Of a DNA stretch of 41,073 bases, positions 25,729 to 32,313 are shown one piece after another. The DNA comes from an uncultured Lachnospiraceae bacterium (lineage in GTDB: Bacteria > Bacillota > Clostridia > Lachnospirales > Lachnospiraceae): positions 1 through 41,073 of the forward strand of contig CANQPM010000027.1 of the NCBI GenBank assembly GCA_947625775.1, written 5' to 3'. A program made the position numbers and the translations under genes. Each line of letters starts with the position of its first letter. Position 1 is the stretch's first letter. The notes below the pieces were generated by a model. The model was not told where the DNA came from. It saw only the letters and a program-made list of their open reading frames with translations, and made no database searches.

Positions 25729-26270
25729 ATGAAAAAAGAAAAACTTAATATTGCCAAAATATTCAGACGCTTTGCAGTAAACAGGGCGCATAAGGACAGG
25801 CTGTCGACAGCCAGCATACAATAGAGTACGCTATAGGCAAGGCGATAGACTATTGCATAGAGAATGATATTTTGGCGGATATTTTAATCAAATGCAAGAG
25901 CGAGGTGACAAGTATGCTGCTTACGGAATTTGATGAAAAGCTGTATAAAAAGACTGTCTACAGAGAGGGCTACGAAGACGGCGTGAACGAAGGGTTTGAG
26001 CGCGGGCATAAGAGCGGAGTCAGCGAGGGCTTTGAACGCGGACATAAGAGCGGAATCAGTGAAGGCTTTGAACGAGGACATAAGAACGGAATCAGCGAGG
26101 CTCGCGAGCAGGACATAAAAAACAGCATAGGAATGCTTCGGCATCTAGGCTTGCCTGATGAAAAAATAGTCAGCCTGATTGCCGAAAATTACGCCGTTTC
26201 AAAAGAAGATGTCATAAATCAAATAAATAAAAACCTGCAGAAAATTAATGATTTTACCGATAAAATCTAA
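25729..26270 (+). pseudogene. Rpn-family nuclease, internal deletion and frameshift
   Basis: The first 25 codons (MKKEKLNIAKIFRRF...) match the start of the intact gene at 12906. Near 25803 the sequence jumps to the part corresponding to 13499 onward in the intact gene, so about 517 bp, including the whole nuclease active site, are missing. The junction is out of frame and reaches TAG within eight codons. The downstream frame is open to TAA 26268-26270 and still encodes the C-terminal helix (ADILIKCKSEVTSMLLTEFD) plus an expanded 12-residue repeat. A short frame from 25872 is open but lacks any catalytic region. It lies between the STAND kinase and the HTH-like gene. Confidence 0.88.
25980..26087 (+). 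repeat. Three 36-bp tandem repeats in Rpn remnant
   Basis: Units 25980-26015, 26016-26051 and 26052-26087 each encode 12 residues of the form G(V/I)(N/S)EGFERGHK(S/N); a partial fourth follows to about 26099. The intact gene at 12906 has only about one unit (GHKNGIREGFD), so the array grew in this copy. Confidence 0.85.
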
Positions 26271-26300
26271 TCGCGGCAAAGCTACAGAAAATTAATGCCA

Positions 26301-27500
26301 TTATGGGTTAAGAGTCTTATATTGCCAAAATATCTCCCGCATAATCTCCCTAAACGTAACCAGCGGATAATCATCTTTTGACGCAAACAAAAAAATCCAG
26401 TCATACGGGTTTCCATAATACAGCACTGGATAACCGATATCTGCCATATGCCCGTTGATATACGCAAGACATCTTCCGCTGTCGCCGTACTCCGCTTTAT
26501 ATGTCTGCCTTTTTAACGCAAGCTTAACCCAATATTCATAAAACAGCAGCAAAATCATCATTTTTCTGACACGCTCGTCAGATATATGCTCGCCGTTCAA
26601 AATCTTGTTCAGCCCGTCTCTGTCGGGGAATGCCTTTTCCGCCAGCGGGTTCAGCAGCCTGCTGTCACGCAGCATCGGCTTTATTGTGCGCGCTGCGTCA
26701 ATCTGTGAAAACTCATCGCCGTACAAGCCAAGTATCTGCTTATATACACTCCACAGCGATGCCTTTGCGCCGTCTGCTGCCCTGTCCTCTATATCGGCGG
26801 CATCATACAGGCTTTTCCTTTCCCTGCGCGCCAATCCCCCCTCATCAGATGCCCCTTCCTCTGAAATTCCATTCCACAGTTTTCTTATGAGCATGACCGC
26901 GGACACATTGTTATAGCCAAACTGTTCCTTATTTTTATCCAGAAAATCAAGCAGCTCGCTGTCATTTCTAAATCCCTTTACTTCATCCTCTATCACAAAA
27001 GTATATAGCAAATCGCCGCCAAAGCTTATTTTATCCGCCTTTGCCTTGGGTGCTTTCTGGATAAGCTCCTGCGCTCTCTGGTAACTATAACCTCTGCGTA
27101 TGCAGTAGCAGTATATCAGCTCCTCTATGCTATGGCAGTCAAAGCAGCGCTGCAGCATGACTCGCCTGAAAAAATCCTCCGTCTCCTCCAAATTGAGCCT
27201 GAATGCAAAACAGAGCGAAAACGCAGTCCCACGCTCAAACGACTTATGTTCCGAATACCATTTTTTAATATTTCGCGGTATGTCTATCTTCTCAGCCTTA
27301 TACTTCTGCTTAATATAATTTATTTTCCCGTCAGTGTCCGCAGTTTCCCCGCCGTATCCGTGTTCCAGAAGGAACGCGTCAAGCGCCTCGTCAAAGCAGC
27401 GAAACCCCGCAGCTGCTTTTTCCAGCTCATCTATATAATCGTCATCATCAGTGCTTATCACATAGCTCTTTTCTTCCAAAGAATCCGTATATTTTCCCAT
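26301..27500 (-). CDS. HTH-like helical protein, paralogue of 16783-17892
   Basis: This 399-residue, mainly helical soluble protein is of an unnamed family. Residues about 78-150 align with the other copy: IKKWYSEHKSFERGTAFSLC with VQNWLKGRNVPKNRETLFQI, and SIEELIYCYCIRRGYSYQRA with RNRDELVYAFCLRTGLSYAE. The HTH part is more diverged here, and the N-terminal ~60 residues are acidic and different. ATG 27500 was chosen because AGGAG is 7 bases upstream; the longer frame to 27629 runs back through the neighbouring terminator and is unlikely. It probably belongs functionally to the STAND kinase at 22097-25291, from which it is separated only by the Rpn remnant (inference from the parallel pair at 14963-17892). 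Confidence 0.82.
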   Translation of the reverse strand: MGKYTDSLEEKSYVISTDDDDYIDELEKAAAGFRCFDEALDAFLLEHGYGGETADTDGKINYIKQKYKAEKIDIPRNIKKWYSEHKSFERGTAFSLCFAFRLNLEETEDFFRRVMLQRCFDCHSIEELIYCYCIRRGYSYQRAQELIQKAPKAKADKISFGGDLLYTFVIEDEVKGFRNDSELLDFLDKNKEQFGYNNVSAVMLIRKLWNGISEEGASDEGGLARRERKSLYDAADIEDRAADGAKASLWSVYKQILGLYGDEFSQIDAARTIKPMLRDSRLLNPLAEKAFPDRDGLNKILNGEHISDERVRKMMILLLFYEYWVKLALKRQTYKAEYGDSGRCLAYINGHMADIGYPVLYYGNPYDWIFLFASKDDYPLVTFREIMREIFWQYKTLNP

Positions 27501-27531
27501 ATATTTTCTCCTGAATGTTTTATCTGAACCA

Positions 27532-27563
27532 AAAAACCGCTGTCCAAAAAAACAGCGGTTTTT
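27532..27563 (-). terminator. Terminator of HD-GYP/Hpt operon
   Basis: Perfect 11-bp arms aaaaaccgctg (27532-27542) and cagcggttttt (27553-27563) with a 10-base loop, flanked by T on both strands. It lies about 100 bases after the stop of the HD-GYP gene and just upstream of the HTH-like gene. Confidence 0.82.
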
Positions 27564-27662
27564 CGCTAACTTATTATAAACCAGACTTTTCTTTGCAGGC
27601 AGCAGCATTCCAATCCTGCCACACCGCAAATCAAACCGTGCGCATGCGCCGCGTTTCCAGCC

Positions 27663-28754
27663 TTACGCCTCTATGCTGTCCGCAAACGAAAACTTATTCT
27701 CCGTCGCGGCAAAAAGCTCAGCCTTAGCAAGCTCAAAGCAGTCAAGCATCTCGGGCGAAAATATGCCGCACTCGCCGTCTTTAATCATGCGCGCCGCTTC
27801 CTCCACGTCATAAGGACTCTTGTAAACCCTCTCGCTTACAAGCGCATCATACACGTCTACTATCGAAACCACCTGCGCCCAGATAGGTATCTCGTCGCCT
27901 TTAAGCCTGTCGGGATAACCGCGCCCGTCATATCTCTCATGATGATACCTGCATATATCATAGCAATAACGGTAAAACTCATTATCCTCCTGCTTGAATT
28001 TCTCCAGAAGCTCGCAGCCGTATATCGTATGCTTTTTCATCTCCTCAAACTCCTCCGCCGTGAGTCTGCCAGGCTTCAAGAGTATGCTGTCTGGAATGGC
28101 GATTTTTCCGAGGTCATGGAGCGCCGCGGCGTTTACTATAAGCGCTGCCGACTCCTTCGTGATATTGTACTTAGGATAAAACTCGCGTAGGTATTTCAAA
28201 AACAGCTTAGTGAAATACTTAACTCTATGGATATGTTCGCCTGATTCAAGGCTCCTGAACTCCACAACTGAACTCAGCGCGTTTACAAGGAAATCATTGC
28301 TCTGCTCGAGCTTCCTGCGGCTGTCCCTCAGCTCTCTTGTACGCTCGTCAAGCTCCTGCTCAATGTTTATCCTGTACTCAAAAAGCTCCATAATGTTCTT
28401 CGCACGGCGCATAACGACATTCGGCGCAAACGGCTTGTAGATAATATCCGACGCGCCGTATTCATACGCCTTTTCGTCGCTCTCGTCCGTCGATTCGCCA
28501 GTAATCATTATCACGGGTATATACTTGATGTAGCTGTTGAGGTTCATAAAATGCAGCACATCAAGCCCCGACTTTTTCGGCATAAGCAAATCAAGGAAAA
28601 TAAGGCAGAGGTCTTCCCCTCTTTCATTTATAAGGTCGATTGCCTGCTGCCCGTCTTCCGCCTCAAGCACATTGTACTGCTCCTCAAATATAAATTTAAT
28701 CATCTCACGGTTAAGCTCTGCGTCATCAACAATCAGTATCGTGTCTCTTGCCAT
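27663..28754 (-). CDS. Response regulator with HD-GYP phosphodiesterase domain
   Basis: An N-terminal receiver domain (about 4-122) has the acidic pocket DD (10-11), phosphoacceptor D55 in FLDLLMP, T85 and K107. A coiled linker (about 125-160) leads to an HD-GYP domain with the HD pair in HDLGKIAIPDS (213-214) and the motif HHERYDGRGYP (271-281). HD-GYP proteins hydrolyse cyclic di-GMP (RpfG type) or related cyclic dinucleotides, so this is a phosphorylation-controlled nucleotide phosphodiesterase in the cytoplasm. All metal-binding positions that can be seen are intact. The Hpt gene lies 24 bases upstream in the same operon, but no histidine kinase gene is in the window. Confidence 0.93.
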   Translation of the reverse strand: MARDTILIVDDAELNREMIKFIFEEQYNVLEAEDGQQAIDLINERGEDLCLIFLDLLMPKKSGLDVLHFMNLNSYIKYIPVIMITGESTDESDEKAYEYGASDIIYKPFAPNVVMRRAKNIMELFEYRINIEQELDERTRELRDSRRKLEQSNDFLVNALSSVVEFRSLESGEHIHRVKYFTKLFLKYLREFYPKYNITKESAALIVNAAALHDLGKIAIPDSILLKPGRLTAEEFEEMKKHTIYGCELLEKFKQEDNEFYRYCYDICRYHHERYDGRGYPDRLKGDEIPIWAQVVSIVDVYDALVSERVYKSPYDVEEAARMIKDGECGIFSPEMLDCFELAKAELFAATENKFSFADSIEA

Positions 28755-28778
28755 AATGTTTATCTCCCTCTCTGAATT

Positions 28779-29129
28779 TTAACCTATAAGCGCCTTTACG
28801 CCCTCTAAAGTACGCTGATAATCTTCTGTCACTTTTTCCAGAAGCTTATCCGCCTTCTCCATGTCACCTTCGCGCAGCGCCTCCGTAATATCATAGCTCG
28901 ACTTAAAAAGCGCGGTAAACGACAAATTCTGGCACACGCCCTTTAAAGTATGCGCCGCACGGAACGCTTCCTCCTGATTTCTGTCCTTCAAGGTCTGCAC
29001 CAAAGTATTGTAGCTCTGCTCCTTTAAAAACATCCCCGCAAATTTCCTGATGCGTTCCTCCGTGCGCAGCCTAGACATTATCTCATTGTAATCTCCACCT
29101 ATCTGCTCATAACATTCCTGTACAGTCAT
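28779..29129 (-). CDS. Hpt-domain phosphotransfer protein
   Basis: This 116-residue protein is composed essentially of one Hpt four-helix domain. The phosphoacceptor His is in AAHTLKGVCQN (about 61-71), and the usual helices before and after it are present (FLKEQSYNTLVQTLKDRNQE upstream). It should shuttle phosphate between a hybrid histidine kinase elsewhere and a receiver, most likely the REC domain of the next gene. ATG 29129 was chosen because AGGAGGGGG lies 5 bases upstream; the frame open to 29153 has no better site. It is driven by the promoter at 29161-29189. Confidence 0.88.
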   Translation of the reverse strand: MTVQECYEQIGGDYNEIMSRLRTEERIRKFAGMFLKEQSYNTLVQTLKDRNQEEAFRAAHTLKGVCQNLSFTALFKSSYDITEALREGDMEKADKLLEKVTEDYQRTLEGVKALIG

Positions 29130-29160
29130 AAGAACCCCCTCCTCATATTCCATTGACTAA

Positions 29161-29189
29161 ATTATAACCTAAGTTTTTGCATAATTCAA
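29161..29189 (-). promoter_or_regulatory. Sigma-A promoter of Hpt/HD-GYP operon
   Basis: On the minus strand TTGAAT (29184-29189), 17 bases, TATAAT (29161-29166). The leader is about 25 bases. It is divergent from, and within 20 bases of, the promoter at 29208-29236. Confidence 0.75.
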
Positions 29190-29207
29190 CGACTTTCTTT
29201 TATTATA

Positions 29208-29236
29208 TTGAATACGCTCGGAAAAAGTTGTACAAT
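29208..29236 (+). promoter_or_regulatory. Promoter of DUF402 gene
   Basis: TTGAAT (29208-29213), 17 bases, TACAAT (29231-29236), with TG near the extended -10 position. The start codon follows about 60 bases later. Confidence 0.65.
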
Positions 29237-29297
29237 ATCAAAAACAGACGAAAAAAATCAATGCAAAGCAGACATCAGCGGCAAAGGAGGCGCGCCC

Positions 29298-29768
29298 ATG
29301 CAGATTTACAGGAAAAGACTTATTCCCGACGAATGTATTCTCTTAAAAGATGATGAAATTCTCGAAATTGACGAAGACTACATAATCACCAAATGGAAAA
29401 CGCTAAAACCACGCCGTGATTTCAGCCACGGCTACTCCTGCTATTTCCTAAAACTCGGCTTTAAAATAAGCAAATTCTTCCGCGAAGACAACTCGCTCTT
29501 ATACTGGTACTGCGACATCGTCGATTATTCCCTAGACGAAAAAACAGACACCCTCACAGTGACCGACCTCCTCGCAGACATAGTAATCTACCCCGACGGC
29601 TACGCCAAAGTCCTCGACCTCGACGAACTCGCCCTAGCCCTCGAAAAAAGCCTGTGCGCCCCCTCCACCGTCACATTGGCGCTCAAACGGCTCAATACCC
29701 TCCTAAACATAATTTACGACGACAAACTAGACGCCCTCTCAGGCAAACTCGACAAGTGGATTAATTAA
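29298..29768 (+). CDS. DUF402 domain protein
   Basis: This 156-residue soluble protein resembles the DUF402 family, whose members include nucleoside di- and triphosphatase-like and RNA-associated proteins. Visible family features are the WKTLKPRRDFSHGYSCYFL segment, the conserved WYCDIVDYSLDE core and DLLADIVIYPDG with acidic metal-binding-like residues. ATG 29298 has a strong AAAGGAGG site 8 bases upstream; the frame is open further to 29208 but that start would overlap the promoter. The codon mix in the 3' half is richer in C-ending codons (ctc, gac) than most of the window, a mild sign of a different history. Confidence 0.72.
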   Translation: MQIYRKRLIPDECILLKDDEILEIDEDYIITKWKTLKPRRDFSHGYSCYFLKLGFKISKFFREDNSLLYWYCDIVDYSLDEKTDTLTVTDLLADIVIYPDGYAKVLDLDELALALEKSLCAPSTVTLALKRLNTLLNIIYDDKLDALSGKLDKWIN

Positions 29769-29850
29769 CCATCACCAAAAGCCTAACCAGTACAAACTTA
29801 CATACCAATAACTGGCAAGCACTATCTAACAGCGGATACCAAAAGCCTAG

Positions 29851-30015
29851 CCAGAGCAGTGTTATACACCCCACGAAGACCTTTGGGGAGCGTCGGCACT
29901 TAGCGAAGCAAGCTGTAAAAGCGTAGCTCCTTTTACAGCGCCGCTGAGCTTAGTGTCCGCTACGCTTCCCACTAAGCGCAAGCGGGTCTGAGTGGGGTGT
30001 ATAACACTGCTCTGG
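29851..30015. repeat. Palindromic element with perfect 24-bp ends
   Basis: Arms 29851-29874 and 29992-30015 are perfect inverted copies (begin ccagagcagtgttatac). Inside is another hairpin, gctgtaaaag/cttttacagc (29909-29940 region), and several short matches of the type cacttag/ctaagcg. The element fills the gap between convergent genes and can fold into one branched stem of about 165 bases. Just upstream are two near-identical 17-bp direct repeats (29774-29790 and 29838-29854). No reading frame is inside. It may be a MITE-like or REP-like repeat and may also block read-through in both directions. Confidence 0.78.
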
Positions 30016-30050
30016 CGACCTCTCAAACCATCCCCCCACCCCCATTCAAC

Positions 30051-30692
30051 CTATTTCTTCATCACCGCAAACAACTCCTCCCGTCTCCCCACCCCCACCT
30101 TCTCAAATATATTCGACACATGCTTCTTAACCGTCGTCTCAGAAATAAACAACTCCTCCCCAATCTCCTTATTCGACTTCCCCTCCAAAATAAGCCCCAC
30201 AATCTCCTCCTCACGCCTAGTCAGCCCAAAGCTTTTCAAATCAGCCCCATTCCCAAGCCACACATCCTCCTCACACTTTTCATCATTCCCCCGACGCCTC
30301 ACCTGTTTCCCCACGTCAAAATCCATATCCTCAGCCCTCTCCCGTCTCTCAGACAAGAAAACCCAGAATACAAACCCATAAAGCATCGGCCGAAAACACA
30401 TCGCTATATCATACAAAAGCCCCGCATACCCCTTTTCACCCTGCAGCCTTGCAAACAGCATAAGCACAGTCTGTATAAATCCCGCCTCAATCGACTTTTG
30501 ACCAAATACATACCCCAGCTCCCTTACACCCATACCCTTTTCATAATACGGCAACGTAAGTATAAGCGTTCCAAACACGACAAGCAAGGCAATCTTTGGA
30601 GCAAACAGCTTTATTATGTCAAAGTCAAGCGCTATCGCCAGAATAATCACATACATAATTATCGAAACCAGTATCTGCCATCTTCTTTTCAT
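30051..30692 (-). CDS. Membrane-anchored LuxR-type regulator
   Basis: The C-terminal ~65 residues are a GerE/LuxR helix-turn-helix (FGLTRREEEIVGLILEGKSN, then KEIGEELFISETTVKKHVSN and IFEKVGVG). The N-terminal ~120 residues carry about three to four hydrophobic helices (IMYVIILAIALDF, FAPKIALLVVFGTLIL, MLYGFVFWVFL), so the regulator sits in the membrane with its DNA-binding domain in the cytoplasm. There is no receiver domain. The start has GGAGG 6 bases upstream, and the MotA-like gene ends 12 bases before it, so the two form an operon. The membrane partner may transmit the signal. The direct target is unknown; a 10-bp palindrome at 31354-31382 upstream of the pair could be its operator. Confidence 0.87.
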   Translation of the reverse strand: MKRRWQILVSIIMYVIILAIALDFDIIKLFAPKIALLVVFGTLILTLPYYEKGMGVRELGYVFGQKSIEAGFIQTVLMLFARLQGEKGYAGLLYDIAMCFRPMLYGFVFWVFLSERRERAEDMDFDVGKQVRRRGNDEKCEEDVWLGNGADLKSFGLTRREEEIVGLILEGKSNKEIGEELFISETTVKKHVSNIFEKVGVGRREELFAVMKK

Positions 30693-30704
30693 ATACGACC
30701 TCCG

Positions 30705-31241
30705 CTAAATATCCATGCCAGCCTGATTTTCCGTATTTTCATCATTGCCTTTTTCAATAATTTCCTTATCGCTCTCCCCGCCATTCTCCGCCTGCTCCCC
30801 AATATCACAGATACGAAGCTCAAGACGCATTTTTATCGGCAGAAGCAGCAGGTTAAAAAACGCCGCATAGAGAATCGGCAGCACCCCTATCCCTATATAT
30901 GGCATTAAATACTCTACCGATATATCTTTGCTTGTATAGCTGCAGGACACCGAAAGCACAGCCACAAATATTCCTGCCGCCCACAAAAGCTTTATCATAA
31001 ATCCCACTGCCATACGGGCGCGCATAAGTGTTTTTTTGTCCACCGCCTTCCTTGTCTTCACGGCATACTTAAATGCATTGTTTAAATCCCTTATCTGCCC
31101 TGTACTTGCCAAAATAGGAATACATATGAGCACAATACACAAAAAACAGGCAGGGTCAACAATTGCAAGCACAGACGAATTTAATGTAACCGCCATCGCC
31201 GCACTGATTAAAATTAGAATGAGAACTGATATTATATACAT
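30705..31241 (-). CDS. MotA-like four-helix membrane protein
   Basis: This 178-residue membrane protein has helices at about 1-20, 25-48, 83-105 and 120-145. The segment following helix 2 (ASTGQIRDLNNAFKYAVKTR) and the C-terminal LPILYAAFFNLLLLPIKMRL resemble short MotA/ExbB-like proteins that in Clostridia are often paired with a small membrane LuxR-type regulator. It is too short to be a flagellar stator subunit, and no flagellar gene is nearby. ATG 31241 was chosen because TTGGAGG lies 7 bases upstream; a TTG in the site itself extends the frame to 31256. The acidic C-terminal tail (about 150-178) is probably cytoplasmic. A regulatory role with the LuxR protein is inference. Confidence 0.75.
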   Translation of the reverse strand: MYIISVLILILISAAMAVTLNSSVLAIVDPACFLCIVLICIPILASTGQIRDLNNAFKYAVKTRKAVDKKTLMRARMAVGFMIKLLWAAGIFVAVLSVSCSYTSKDISVEYLMPYIGIGVLPILYAAFFNLLLLPIKMRLELRICDIGEQAENGGESDKEIIEKGNDENTENQAGMDI

Positions 31242-31649
31242 AATAATTTCCTCCAATCTGACAATGTTTAATTTTTTGAAAAATACATCCAGCTGAATAT
31301 ATGCTTATTTTTGCACACAATACGGCATTTGCATATACTCCGACAGTAGCATATGCGGTAGTATTATAGTAGTACTACCGCAGCCACCGTTGCAGCATCA
31401 TAATACAGCACCAATACATCGCCAATCAACGCACTGCAGCCTTTATAGATAATTAACTGGATTTGCCTATGCCAAAATATAAGGCAACTGGTTATCAGTC
31501 TATCCTAATGCTTTGCAACAGATTTATCTATATCATATGGGCAAATTTAACTATATATTTAAGTTGACCACGTACCATGTTAGATTTATTTTTACTCCAG
31601 TACGCAACAAACCAGCTTTTATTGCCACAGAACAATGCCGAGTTTCCTT
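31242..31649. other. Non-coding stretch upstream of MotA-like/LuxR pair
   Basis: No gene is visible. The stretch contains a palindrome (31354-31382) and AT-rich DNA. No convincing promoter boxes with 16-18 base spacing were found for the operon at 31241. Confidence 0.5.
31354..31382. promoter_or_regulatory. 10-bp palindrome, possible operator
   Basis: Arms tgcggtagta (31354-31363) and tactaccgca (31373-31382) are a perfect inverted pair with a 9-base AT-rich centre. No T run follows, so a terminator is unlikely. It sits about 110-140 bases upstream of the MotA-like gene and may bind a dimeric regulator such as the LuxR protein of that operon. Confidence 0.45.
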
Positions 31650-32162
31650 TTACGCCAGCCGATTTGCACTGTCATGAGTGTACGTTATATCCTGTATCAG
31701 CATAAATTTAATTGTTTCAAGCGGGAGCGTCTGCTCATATTCCTGCGTAAAGTCCTGCTCTGGCATTTGATTTTCAGGCAGAGGCACGGTTTCCATGCAA
31801 AAATCCAACGCTTTTGTCGCTTCACTTTTACCAATATCTACTGGCAAAGCCACCGTTTCTGCTGCCGCCATTTTCAATGCCTCCGTTTTCAATGCCTCCG
31901 TTTTCAACGCCGCCGTTTTAGCTGCCTCCGTTTTAGCTGCCGCCGTTTTTGATGCCTCCGTTTTCAATGCCTCCGTTTTCACCGCCAGTTCTTTCGCTGT
32001 TGGCGCTTTAACAGCGGCACTCTGCGGATTGGCGGCTGATTTTAATATTTTATAAATACGCCGTATGTCAAACTTAAAAAACATCACTACCGCCGCCACC
32101 AAAAACACCACCGCTGCAGCAAACAATATACATGAAACAAACATTAAATCCCCGATACTCAT
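31650..32162 (-). CDS. Small membrane protein with Lys-Thr-Ala repeats
   Basis: This 170-residue protein has an N-terminal membrane helix (about 6-30) and no cleavable signal. A cytoplasmic or exposed low-complexity segment (about 60-100) is made of eight 5-residue units of the type KT(E/A)A(L/A/S/K). The C-terminal ~65 residues are acidic with Pro (METVPLPENQMPEQDFTQEY). No family is recognised. GGAGG lies a few bases before the ATG. The gene comes 151 bases after the kinase gene at the end of the long minus-strand run, so it may be cotranscribed. Several Thr residues, including TLPLETI near the end, could be kinase targets (inference). Confidence 0.75.
   Translation of the reverse strand: MSIGDLMFVSCILFAAAVVFLVAAVVMFFKFDIRRIYKILKSAANPQSAAVKAPTAKELAVKTEALKTEASKTAAAKTEAAKTAALKTEALKTEALKMAAAETVALPVDIGKSEATKALDFCMETVPLPENQMPEQDFTQEYEQTLPLETIKFMLIQDITYTHDSANRLA
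31861..31980 (-). repeat. Eight 15-bp tandem repeats
   Basis: Eight consecutive 15-bp units with consensus aatgcctccgttttc run without gaps. They encode the KT(E/A)A(L/A/S/K) pentapeptides of the small membrane protein. The unit is a multiple of three, so expansion or loss keeps the frame. Confidence 0.88.
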
Positions 32163-32313
32163 TATCTTCCTCCATCTTCAAACAATATCATTATTTCCAC
32201 CCTTAATCAGCATACCTTCTCATTCAGCGCAGGGTAAACCAAAGCCAATTCCGCCCGCCGCATGCTTAATCCGCAGCCCTTCCATTCAATGCAACCCAAA
32301 CATTACAGCAGCG

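Noticed and set aside
25872-26270. Independent small gene with GHKSG repeats
   Set aside because: It aligns with the C-terminal part of the intact Rpn gene and follows a frame-shifting deletion; better described as a remnant.
26301-27629. Longer start of the HTH-like protein at 27629
   Set aside because: The added 43 codons run through the perfect terminator hairpin at 27532-27563, and AGGAG lies ideally before ATG 27500.
29851-30015. tRNA-like or riboswitch structure
   Set aside because: No cloverleaf or known riboswitch core is visible; the simple perfect ends fit a palindromic repeat element.
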